DNA of 42,010 nucleotides from Clostridiales bacterium Firm_08 (GTDB lineage Bacteria > Bacillota > Clostridia > Oscillospirales > QAKW01). Positions 26,002 to 33,434 of the stretch are shown one piece after another. Each line of letters starts with the position of its first letter. Position 1 is the stretch's first letter. A program made the translations under genes and the position numbers. The stretch lies in the NCBI GenBank assembly GCA_001604045.1, contig LVAN01000018.1, positions 1 through 42,010 of the forward strand, in the 5' to 3' direction. The notes beneath the pieces were generated by a model. That model was not told the origin of the DNA, made no database searches, and saw only the letters and a list, made by a program, of their open reading frames with translations.

Positions 26002-26384
26002 CCGGGCGGGAGATGCGCGCGCTGTCCCGCGCGGCGGGCGCGGCGGAAAGCGCGCAGTGGGCGCTTTCCAAAGTCGTTCATCTGCTGGCGGCGGCGGACG
26101 CGCTGAGGGATCTCGGCGCGGAACGGGAATGGGCGGCGGCGTACCGGGCGGGACTGATGGAACGGGCGAAGGCGGCCAAAGCGACGCTCGCTCTCTGCGA
26201 GGCGGGGCAAAAACGGTTCGAGGACATCCTTTCCTCCTGTCCCGACCCGCAGACCGAACAGATCCTGCGGCTGAAATATCAGCGGCATTTTTCCTGGCGG
26301 AACGTGGCGCTGCGCGTCGGCGGCGGCAACACGGAGGACAGCGTGCGCAAACGCGCGGAACGGTATTTAAAGCCGCTGAAATAG
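25998..26384 (+). CDS. phage-like HTH protein (sigma-70 region 4/ArpU-like)
   Basis: 128 residues, mostly helical. The C-terminal 50 residues (QTEQILRLKYQRHFSWRNVA then LRVGGGNTEDSVRKRAERYL) fit a helix-turn-helix like that of phage late-gene activators of the ArpU/DUF1492 type. The N-terminal half is an Ala-rich amphipathic helical region. It is translationally coupled to the replisome-organiser-like gene. Last rightward gene; after it the repeat array begins. Family assignment is tentative. Confidence 0.62.
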   Translation: MTGREMRALSRAAGAAESAQWALSKVVHLLAAADALRDLGAEREWAAAYRAGLMERAKAAKATLALCEAGQKRFEDILSSCPDPQTEQILRLKYQRHFSWRNVALRVGGGNTEDSVRKRAERYLKPLK

Positions 26385-26424
26385 CAGGTTCTTTACGTTC
26401 CCCTTTCGGCTCCTGTCTCCTTAA

Positions 26425-26735
26425 TTTGCCCGAAGGGCAACATCATTTGCCGAAGGCAACATCATTTGCGGCTTTGCCGCAACATCATTTGCCGAAGGCA
26501 ACATCATTTGCCGAAGGCAACATCATTTGCGGCTTCGCTGCCAGCTTTTTGGGAGCCCTATTAAAGGGAGCCGAAAAACGCGCCAATTTTAATGAGAAAA
26601 ACCTGCAAGCAAAGCTTGCAGGTTTTATCCTTAATTTGCCCGAAGGGCAACATCATTTGCGGCTTTGCCGCAACATCATTCAGGCGAAGCCTGACATCAT
26701 TTGCCCGAAGGGCAACATCACTTGCCTGAAGGGCA
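26425..26735. repeat. large hairpin array, family 1 (about 10-12 units)
   Basis: Units in order include TTGCCCGAAGGGCAA, TTGCCGAAGGCAA, TTGCGGCTTTGCCGCAA, two more TTGCCGAAGGCAA, part of TTGCGGCTTCGC, then (after the composite element) TTGCCCGAAGGGCAA, TTGCGGCTTTGCCGCAA, TCAGGCGAAGCCTGA, TTGCCCGAAGGGCAA and TTGCCTGAAGGGCAA. Linkers are CATCAT (once CATCAC). The last hairpin touches the stop codon of the leftward SLH gene. It occupies the whole space between the phage-like genes and that gene. Confidence 0.88.
26531..26680 (-). repeat. composite repeat element, copy 2 (inverted)
   Basis: Reverse complement of 3745-3895 with a few differences. Contains GGGAGCCCTATTAAAGGGAG (26550-26570), the CCTGCAAGC/GCTTGCAGG hairpin (about 26603-26624) and the flanking TTGCCC and TTGCGG hairpins. 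Confidence 0.8.
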
Positions 26736-26737
26736 AC

Positions 26738-28396
26738 TTAATACGTCTGATCGAAAATCGCCAGGATCTGCGCGACCTCGGCGCGGGTGGCTTTGCCCTG
26801 CGGGTTGAAATTGCCGTTCGAGCCGGAGACAAGTCCCGCGCGCTGGCAGGTCGTGACCGCCTTTTTCGCCCAGGACGAGATCTTTTTCGCGTCCTTGAAG
26901 GTGACGGCGGGCTGTTTCGCCGCCAGCGTGATCTTTTTGTATTTCGCGTAGGTCACAAGGATGGTGCAGATCTGCTCGCGCGTGATCGGGTCGTTCGGCA
27001 TGAACCTGCCGTTCGAGCCGGCGACGATATCGTTATCGCTCGCCCACTTGACGGCGCCGGTGTACCACTGGCCGCTCTTTACGTCGCTGAATACGGTCTT
27101 TACGTTGTTGTTGACCTTCACGCCCGCCATACGGGACAGGGTGGCGACGAACATCGCCCTTGTCATCGGCGTGTCCGGCTCGAAGGTCGTCTGCGTAATA
27201 CCGGCGAAAATGCCTTTGTCCACCGTGTAGTAGACGGCGTTGGCGTACCACGCCTTTTTCGGGACGTCGGTAAAGGTGACGGTGGTCTTGAGTTTTTCGA
27301 TGACGACCTCACTGCCCGCCTTGATCTCGTCGCATACCGAACAGTGGATGCTCTTGACGCCGGTCGCGGTGGTCGTCGCGGGCTTGTCGACGGTGTAGGT
27401 CGAAGCCCAGATATGATCGTGCGACACCTTCAGCGCAAGTTTTCCGTTTTTGATCGCCCAGGTGTTCGTAAAGTCAAGGTTCGGGAAAGTCGCCTGTTTG
27501 CCGTCGTTTTTCGCGGCGAAGGAGTACATCGAATTGTCGCCGGTGCATTTGGTGCTGAAATCGTTGGAACCGACGGTATCGGTATCGACGAAGTAGCAGT
27601 TCACGATGGGTCCGTAGTTATAGGCGACCAGACCCGCGCGGTGGAGGTTTGACTTGTCGGAAACGGTGGTCGTCGCGCTCGTCTTTCCGAAATTGACGCA
27701 GGACATAAGATTGCCGTTAGAATAAACGGTGCAGTTGACGTAGCCCGCGATGCCGCCGGCCAGCACCCACTTTTTGCTGTTGCCCTTCGCGGTGACGGAC
27801 GCGCGGTTGAGACAGTTTTTAACGGTGCCCCAGCTGCCGCCGACGATGCCGCCGACGTCCAGCTTGCTCTCGCCGCCGGTGACGGTCGCCGTCACACTGC
27901 CGGTGACGGTACAGCCGGAAATGACGGCGGTCTTGGTGATCCGCGCGGCGACGGCGCCGATATACGCCTCCTGCATCAGGTTGTCAAGCGAGGAGGTATC
28001 GGTCGTGAATATCACCTTGATATCCCGCAGTTCGAGGTCTTTGACGGTGCCGCTGACGTCGCCGAACAGGCCGGCCAGCGCCAGCGTTTCCTCATTCGAG
28101 GCGTTGACGCTGATGGTCAGCCCGCGGATCATATGGCCGTTGCCGTCGAACGTACCGCTGAACTTCTCGTTTTCCATGCCCGGCTCCTCAATGCGCTCGG
28201 CGGCGATGGGGGTGAAGTTGGTCGCCGCGATCTTGATGTCGGCGTCCAGACGGTAGTTGCCCGTCAGATCGTCACGGATCTTGTTGAGATCCGCCTCGCT
28301 CTTGATGCTGACGACGCTTTCCGCGTATACGATGACCGACGCCATCGTCGCCACGCACATCAGCGCGAGGATAAGGGATAAGATACGTTTTTTCAT
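26738..28396 (-). CDS. SLH-domain surface protein with GLUG-like beta-helix
   Basis: 552 residues. Signal peptide at about 1-25 (MKKRILSLILALMCVATMAS...VYAES). Residues about 27-320 form a right-handed beta-helix region with repeats such as GLFGDVSGTVKDLELRD, VGGIVGGSWGTVKNCLNRA and AGGIAGYVNCTVYSNG (GLUG-like). Residues about 335-365 hold one degenerate copy (CSVCDEI) of the cysteine repeat found in the giant SLH protein. Residues about 372-550 are three SLH domains. RBS GGAGG before ATG 28396. It follows the Gld-like operon in the same direction, separated by a hairpin array. Likely anchored to wall polymers; ligand unknown. Confidence 0.9.
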   Translation of the reverse strand: MKKRILSLILALMCVATMASVIVYAESVVSIKSEADLNKIRDDLTGNYRLDADIKIAATNFTPIAAERIEEPGMENEKFSGTFDGNGHMIRGLTISVNASNEETLALAGLFGDVSGTVKDLELRDIKVIFTTDTSSLDNLMQEAYIGAVAARITKTAVISGCTVTGSVTATVTGGESKLDVGGIVGGSWGTVKNCLNRASVTAKGNSKKWVLAGGIAGYVNCTVYSNGNLMSCVNFGKTSATTTVSDKSNLHRAGLVAYNYGPIVNCYFVDTDTVGSNDFSTKCTGDNSMYSFAAKNDGKQATFPNLDFTNTWAIKNGKLALKVSHDHIWASTYTVDKPATTTATGVKSIHCSVCDEIKAGSEVVIEKLKTTVTFTDVPKKAWYANAVYYTVDKGIFAGITQTTFEPDTPMTRAMFVATLSRMAGVKVNNNVKTVFSDVKSGQWYTGAVKWASDNDIVAGSNGRFMPNDPITREQICTILVTYAKYKKITLAAKQPAVTFKDAKKISSWAKKAVTTCQRAGLVSGSNGNFNPQGKATRAEVAQILAIFDQTY

Positions 28397-28437
28397 ATTG
28401 GTGACCTCCTAAAAGAGTTTAGAGTTTAGAACTATGA

Positions 28438-28583
28438 TTCGCGGCTTTGCCGCGAAGTTATGATATGAGTTCCGCAAATGAGAAAAACTTATAACTTGCG
28501 AAGCAATCATAACACGGCGTCAGCCGTTCATAACGTTCCGCGCAGCGGAACTCATAACTGGCGCGCCATAGGCGCGACCTGCC
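28438..28583. repeat. hairpin array, family 2 (TCATAAC linkers)
   Basis: TTCGCGGCTTTGCCGCGAA, then AGTTATGA; AACTTGCGAAGCAA then TCATAAC; ACGGCGTCAGCCGT then TCATAAC; GTTCCGCGCAGCGGAAC then TCATAAC; GGCGCGCCATAGGCGCG. Same architecture as family 1 (varying stems, constant linker) but a different linker. Lies between the DUF4340 gene stop and the downstream SLH gene, so it would be in the intercistronic RNA. Confidence 0.8.
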
Positions 28584-30185
28584 CTACCACGCAGATGCTA
28601 TCTCCTGATTATCATACAGTTTCTGCGCGTTTTTGAGCAGTGTTTCCACCGCCTCGCGGGAGACGTAAAACATGCCGGTGCCGTCCAGTTCATAGTAGCA
28701 GTACCGCTCGTCCACCTCATAGTAGGCAAGCGTTTCGGTGCCGCCCTCCTCCAGCGTCATCGTGATGGTAAGCCATGGATCGCCCGCGGGCTTGTCCCCC
28801 ACCTGCTTGATCTCGACGCCGAGGATGGCGGAGTAAAACTCCGAGAAATTGGAGCGGTCGACGTTTTTATTGTTGACGTAGACGACCCGTTCGTCGTCCT
28901 TGCCGACCAGTTTGATATCGTATTTTTTGTTCTGCCCCGCCACGACGATGCCGTTGACGGTGTTGACATCTCTTGTGTAGGTGATGACGTCGCACATATC
29001 GCTGAGATCCAGCCCGAGACAGGCGACGGCGCTCGACGCTATGGTATAGACGGCGCTGCCGCCTTTTTTCATACAGTAGATGTTCGAGCCCTCGACCTTG
29101 CCGAACAGGATGGTGCGCTCTGCGGTGTTGTTGCCGAACAGCAGGGTGTAGGCGGGGTCTTTGAGCCCCAGCGTATCGAGATGCGCCTCGCTTACGTCGT
29201 CGTCGACGGGGACGGCGTCGTTGAGGGTGGACAGCAGGGTCAGCACGCTGTTCATCACCGACGAGGAAAACGGCATATTGATGGGTTCTGTCATCATATA
29301 GGTCAGCGTGACGTCGTCCTCCTCGCTCTCCTGCTGGCCGCGCACCGTGACGTGAGTGCCCATGGCGCCGCCGATGATGACGGGGGTGATGTTCTCGCTG
29401 TCGCTGTTGGAGTCGAACCCGGAAATATCCTGATTATAATAGTAGAAGTGATCCTGTCCGACGATCTCGGCGGTCTCCGCCTCAACGAGATAGACGGCGG
29501 CTTTGCCGTCCTTCGCGCGCTCGTCGTCCGCTTTGATCGCGTAGTAGTAATCGTCGTCCGCCGAGCGGTTGCCGAAATAGAGGATGACGCTCCCCTTTTG
29601 CAGTACGATCTCGGCGCGTCCCTGCGGTTTTTCGAGGCCGTAGTCCCCCAACTTGTCCGTCGCGACGTCGATCTGCTTGATGGACGAGATGGCGGAGAGT
29701 TTCTCGATGGAGGTCAGGACGACGTCGCTGTCGACGTCCTTGTCCTCCTTCCCCTCTATATAATACACCGAACCTGACTTTTTGACAAGACCATATTCGT
29801 CCGCGGCGTTAATAATATTGACGCGGCGGACCGAGGACGGCGTGATCTCGGTGACGGTGACGGGATTGACCTGCTTTTCGGGGTCTTTTTCGGCGGGGGT
29901 CACCGCGCGCAGCAGCGCGTAGACGCCGATCAGCACGAGGGCGGCGGCGCCCAGCACGATGAGCGGCATAAATTTCCTGCGAAATCCCCTCGCGGCGGTC
30001 TTTTCGGGTTTTTTCCCTGTTTTCCCGCCGTATTGGAACAGATCGTCGGTTTCGTTTTTCGGATCCGCCGCCTCCGGCGACACCTTCCCCTCAAGGGGGA
30101 GGCTTTCGGCGGGTGCGTCAGGTGCGGTTTTTTCGATATTTTCGACGTTTCCGATATTCTCTTTTTTCATTTCTTCCGGCGGCAT
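28584..30185 (-). CDS. DUF4340 domain membrane protein
   Basis: 533 residues. Charged cytoplasmic N-terminus of about 70 residues (many Glu/Lys/Pro), one membrane segment (about 73-92, MPLIVLGAAALVLIGVYALL), then a large extracytoplasmic domain with DUF4340 features: SSVRRVNIINAADEYGLVKKSG, KLGDYGLEKP, VILYFGNRSADDDYYYA, and a second, similar half (LDTLGLKDPAYTLLFGN, ILFGKVEGSNIYCM). DUF4340 proteins are regularly found after GldG-like ABC auxiliary proteins, as here. One base separates its ATG from the upstream stop. Function not established; probably a periplasm-side partner of the ABC complex. Confidence 0.85.
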   Translation of the reverse strand: MPPEEMKKENIGNVENIEKTAPDAPAESLPLEGKVSPEAADPKNETDDLFQYGGKTGKKPEKTAARGFRRKFMPLIVLGAAALVLIGVYALLRAVTPAEKDPEKQVNPVTVTEITPSSVRRVNIINAADEYGLVKKSGSVYYIEGKEDKDVDSDVVLTSIEKLSAISSIKQIDVATDKLGDYGLEKPQGRAEIVLQKGSVILYFGNRSADDDYYYAIKADDERAKDGKAAVYLVEAETAEIVGQDHFYYYNQDISGFDSNSDSENITPVIIGGAMGTHVTVRGQQESEEDDVTLTYMMTEPINMPFSSSVMNSVLTLLSTLNDAVPVDDDVSEAHLDTLGLKDPAYTLLFGNNTAERTILFGKVEGSNIYCMKKGGSAVYTIASSAVACLGLDLSDMCDVITYTRDVNTVNGIVVAGQNKKYDIKLVGKDDERVVYVNNKNVDRSNFSEFYSAILGVEIKQVGDKPAGDPWLTITMTLEEGGTETLAYYEVDERYCYYELDGTGMFYVSREAVETLLKNAQKLYDNQEIASAW

Positions 30186-30186
30186 A

Positions 30187-31632
30187 TTACAGACGTCTCC
30201 TTCGGATGATCACGATGATGCCGCAGAGCAGCGCCAGCCCCGGCAGTACGCCGAGACAGACGATCTCCGCCGTCCGCTTCTGGGCGTCGGTCAGCGTCAT
30301 CAGCTGGGAGGAGGAATACTTCACCGCGTCCAGCACGGTGTCGCTCTCCTGCCCGGTCATCAGGTTGTACAGGTTGATGATGAAATCGCCGTTGCCGCTG
30401 TACGCCATATAATCGCCGGTAAGCATCTGAGTCGAGCCGACGGCGAGCACACAGCTTGAAACGTCCTGGTTGTTGTACACTTTGAGCGTCTTTGACAGCA
30501 GGGCGATATTGAAGGGTCCCTCGGCGTCCGCCGAGGTCTTTTCGTAGGTGGTGATCGCCGCGCTGCCCGCCGTGGATTTCGCGTAGGATCCGTCGCCGCT
30601 GGTCAGCACCGGGGAAACGGTGATGTTGCCGTTGCTCTCAAAGCGGGCGGCAACGCTGCGCGCCGCCGCCACCAGCAGCGGAACGGAGGGCGTACGGAGT
30701 TTTTCGGTGGCGTCGTTGGAGTCGATGAGCGGCTGGAAGGTGGAGGGGAGGTTGACGATGCGCGTCTCGTCCGTCTCCAGCACCATATCCCGCCCGAACG
30801 TAAGGCCGTGGGCGTACAGCATGCTCTCAAGGTTGGGAAGTTCGGCGCTCGTGGCGTCGGTGAACACGCAAAGATGCCTGCCGTAATCGTACTCGTTGGA
30901 AAGGAACTTCTCGATGGCGCTGATCTCGGCGGTGGAATAGTCCTTGGTGGGCGCGACGATGAACATCATCGTCGCCTTTTCGTCAAAAGACATATCCTTA
31001 TAAAGCCGCAGATCCTCGACGATATAGCCGTTGTTGGCGAACAGGTTGCGAAGGGTCTGATCGCTGCTCTCGCCGTGCCCGGTGACGAAATAGATCTTCT
31101 GGTCGATATCCTGCATAAAAGACAGCAGCGCCGCGGCGACGCGCTCCTCCAAAAGATAGGTGACGGCGCCGCTGTTCTGATCGTTCTCATACATTTCATT
31201 CTGCGCGACGACGCGGATCTTGTCGCCGCACTGCATAACGAGACTGCCCGACGAAATGTTGTACTGCGTGCCGAAAGAGGTGGCGAACGTCGGGTTTTTG
31301 TCCGGATCGACGAAGGTGAGGGTGAAATGGTCGCTCGCGTTCGCGATCCGCCGCAGGATCTCGGAAAACTGGGTGGTGAAATCCTCCTCGGCGGCGACCA
31401 CGCTGAAGGTGACGTCACGTTCCACCTTGTCGATGATCTGTCTCGTCTGATTGTCGAGTTTATAGAGATCGTTGCCGGTGATATCAAGTTTGAGGGAATA
31501 ATTGGTGGTCAGCGTCGTGCAGACGACGTTCAAAATGATGATGACGGCGATCAGCAGGGTGGAAAGCCCCGTCGCGAGAGAACCGTATTTCAGCCGCCGC
31601 AGACGGGCGGCGCGGTCAGTTTTGGAGGCCAT
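30187..31632 (-). CDS. GldG-like ABC auxiliary protein
   Basis: 481 residues. N-terminal membrane segment (about 20-42), a long extracytoplasmic part with the GldG/IFT52-type alpha/beta domain (SLKLDITGNDLYKLDNQT at about 46-63; KIYFVTGHGESSDQTLRNLF at about 182-201; MMFIVAPTKDYSTAEISAIE at about 222-241), and a C-terminal membrane helix ending in RRRRL. Start ATG 31632: GGAGG lies eight bases upstream and the ATG overlaps the permease stop (TGATG); the GTG at 31641 is worse placed. Partners are the ATPase, permease and DUF4340 gene around it. In Bacteroidetes such proteins serve gliding; in Firmicutes their role is unknown. Confidence 0.88.
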   Translation of the reverse strand: MASKTDRAARLRRLKYGSLATGLSTLLIAVIIILNVVCTTLTTNYSLKLDITGNDLYKLDNQTRQIIDKVERDVTFSVVAAEEDFTTQFSEILRRIANASDHFTLTFVDPDKNPTFATSFGTQYNISSGSLVMQCGDKIRVVAQNEMYENDQNSGAVTYLLEERVAAALLSFMQDIDQKIYFVTGHGESSDQTLRNLFANNGYIVEDLRLYKDMSFDEKATMMFIVAPTKDYSTAEISAIEKFLSNEYDYGRHLCVFTDATSAELPNLESMLYAHGLTFGRDMVLETDETRIVNLPSTFQPLIDSNDATEKLRTPSVPLLVAAARSVAARFESNGNITVSPVLTSGDGSYAKSTAGSAAITTYEKTSADAEGPFNIALLSKTLKVYNNQDVSSCVLAVGSTQMLTGDYMAYSGNGDFIINLYNLMTGQESDTVLDAVKYSSSQLMTLTDAQKRTAEIVCLGVLPGLALLCGIIVIIRRRRL

Positions 31633-32336
31633 CAGCTCCACCTCCTCTTTTCGATCAGCCGTCCCGTCAGGAACAGAAAGATGACGGTGACGCTCACGTA
31701 ATACACAACGCTTGAAAGCGGAAACAGACCGCTGGTGAAATCGGTGTAGCGGTCGTAGACCGAGATGAAACTGACGATCTTTTTGAGAATGCCGGAGTTG
31801 ACGGTGCCGGCGAGATTGTCAAGAAAATAAAGGCTCATCAATACGGCAAAGGACAGCACCGCCGCGACGATCTGACTTTCGGTGACGGCGCTGAGGAAAC
31901 AGCCGATCGCGATGATCGCCGCTCCCAGCAGCAAAATGCCGATATAGTTGCCGATCATAAGTCCCGTCTGCAGCGTGCCGTAGGCGGCGACGAACGCCAT
32001 AAAGACGCCGGTCGGTATCAGCGCGGCGGCGAACACCGAAAACGCCGCGAAAAACTTGCCCGCGACGATGCCGGTGACCGATACGGGACTTGTCAGAAGG
32101 ATCTGATCGGTCTTTGTCTTTTTCTCCTCGCTGAACAGCCGCATCGTCAGGATGGGCACGAGGAACATATACAAAATGAGAGTGCCGCCGAAAAAGTAAC
32201 TGATGTTGCTGTACCCGTTGTCAAGCAGGTACACCTTGAAAATAACGGCGCAGAGCAAAAGATACACGCTGATATACACGTATCCGCCCGCGGAGGTGAA
32301 AAAGGATCTCATCTCCCGTTTATAGATCGCGATCAT
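31632..32336 (-). CDS. GldF-like ABC-2 permease
   Basis: 234 residues, six membrane segments (near 18-40, 50-72, 95-120, 130-155, 160-182 and 208-228). ILTMRLFSEEKKTKTDQILLTSPV (about 63-86) is the characteristic cytoplasmic loop of GldF/NosY-type permeases (M-R-x-x-x-E-E-x-x-x-G/K-T-x-E/D-x-L). Overlaps the ATPase gene by four bases (ATGA) and the GldG-like gene by one. Forms the membrane channel with the ATPase encoded upstream. Confidence 0.9.
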   Translation of the reverse strand: MIAIYKREMRSFFTSAGGYVYISVYLLLCAVIFKVYLLDNGYSNISYFFGGTLILYMFLVPILTMRLFSEEKKTKTDQILLTSPVSVTGIVAGKFFAAFSVFAAALIPTGVFMAFVAAYGTLQTGLMIGNYIGILLLGAAIIAIGCFLSAVTESQIVAAVLSFAVLMSLYFLDNLAGTVNSGILKKIVSFISVYDRYTDFTSGLFPLSSVVYYVSVTVIFLFLTGRLIEKRRWS

Positions 32337-33286
32337 TCGGCCTGCCCTCCTTGTCCGCCCTCGGTGACCAGTTTGATGAACACGTCCTCCAGCGACATAT
32401 CCATACTTTTCAGTCCCATAATGGGCATATTTTTCGCGGCAAGCGCCGAAAAGAGCGGTTTGCGGATGTCCACCACGGGACCCGACTCCACAAGGAAGTC
32501 CGTCGTGCCCTTTTCCTTGCTGCCCATACTTTCCACCAGAATGACGTCCGGCACCGAGCGCAGGACCTTCGCCGCGTCGACTTTGGAGCCGCCCACCCGC
32601 ACGATGAGCTTGCGGTTGCCCGCCGCCTTGTAGGAGAGCTGTTCGGCGTCGCCGTCCGCGACGATCTTTCCTTTATTGATGATGAGGATGCGGTTGCAGA
32701 CCGACTGCACCTCCTGCAGAATATGGGTGGACAGGATGACGGTGTGGTTTTTGCCGAGTTTTTTGATCAGATTCCGGATCTCGATGATCTGGCGGGGATC
32801 CAGCCCCACCGTCGGCTCGTCGAGGATCAGCACCGGCGGGTTGCCCATCAGCGCCTGCGCCAGCCCCACACGCTGGCGGTATCCCTTGGAAAGGTTGCGG
32901 ATAGGCCTGCGGTAGACGTCCTCGATCCGCACCAGCTCGCAGATCTCCCTGATGTGCGGGCGGCGGGGAAATGTCGTCTTTTTGACGTCATAGACGAAAT
33001 CAAGATATTCCTTTACCGTCATATCGACGTACAGCGGCGGGATCTCAGGCAGAAACCCGATCTGCCGCTTGGCGCCGGACGGATCGTCCAGCACGTCGAC
33101 GCCGCCGATCTTCACCCGTCCGTCGGTGGCGGACAGGTAGCCGGTCAGGATGTTCATCGTCGTGCTTTTGCCCGCGCCGTTGGGGCCGAGAAATCCGAGG
33201 ATCTCCCCCTCCCCGACGGTGAAGGACAGATCGTCCACCGCGAGCTTGTCGCCGTATTTTTTTGTCAGATGGCTGACTTCGATCAT
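32333..33286 (-). CDS. GldA-like ABC transporter ATPase
   Basis: 317 residues. Walker A GPNGAGKST (about 34-42), GFLPEIPPLYVDMTVKEYL (about 77-95), signature NLSKGYRQRVGLAQAL (about 131-146), Walker B PVLILDEPTVGLDP (about 151-164) and switch STHIL (about 189-193), with a C-terminal extension of about 100 residues common in this subfamily. Start ATG 33286 with GAGGAG upstream. First gene of the Gld-like operon. No convincing -35 box was found upstream; that region holds a repeat element. Confidence 0.92.
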   Translation of the reverse strand: MIEVSHLTKKYGDKLAVDDLSFTVGEGEILGFLGPNGAGKSTTMNILTGYLSATDGRVKIGGVDVLDDPSGAKRQIGFLPEIPPLYVDMTVKEYLDFVYDVKKTTFPRRPHIREICELVRIEDVYRRPIRNLSKGYRQRVGLAQALMGNPPVLILDEPTVGLDPRQIIEIRNLIKKLGKNHTVILSTHILQEVQSVCNRILIINKGKIVADGDAEQLSYKAAGNRKLIVRVGGSKVDAAKVLRSVPDVILVESMGSKEKGTTDFLVESGPVVDIRKPLFSALAAKNMPIMGLKSMDMSLEDVFIKLVTEGGQGGQAE

Positions 33287-33309
33287 ACGCTTTGCTCCTC
33301 TTTTTTATA

Positions 33310-33434
33310 ATGACGGCAAAGCCGTCGGCATCTTTTGCCTCCCTTGTGTAAAGGGAGGCGGCTCGGCGGCTCTGCCGCCGGGACGGAGGGATTGTAAACG
33401 AAACCTTGCGGGCCGCCGGGGTCGTCGGCCCCTA
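33310..33434. repeat. copy of the CTCCCTT...GAGGGATTG repeat, reaching the aspS stop codon
   Basis: GACGGCAAAGCCGTC hairpin (33311-33326), CCTCCCTT/AAGGGAGG hairpin (about 33340-33360), a CGGCGG/CCGCCG hairpin, CGGAGGGATTGTAAACGAAA, then GGGCCGCCGGGGTCGTCG followed by GCCCCTAC. The final CTA, read leftwards, is the TAG stop of aspS. Fills the gap between the Gld-like operon and aspS. Confidence 0.7.

Noticed and set aside
26425-26735. CRISPR array
   Set aside because: Constant part is only about 6-10 bases, intervening parts are palindromes of 13-17 bases and recur, and no cas gene is present.
23612-26737. Complete prophage or integrative element
   Set aside because: No integrase, relaxase, structural genes or clear att repeats were found; only a repressor switch and early-type genes remain visible.
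25913-27652. 579-codon rightward open frame through the hairpin array
   Set aside because: Runs through repeats and antisense to the second SLH gene; no plausible protein features.
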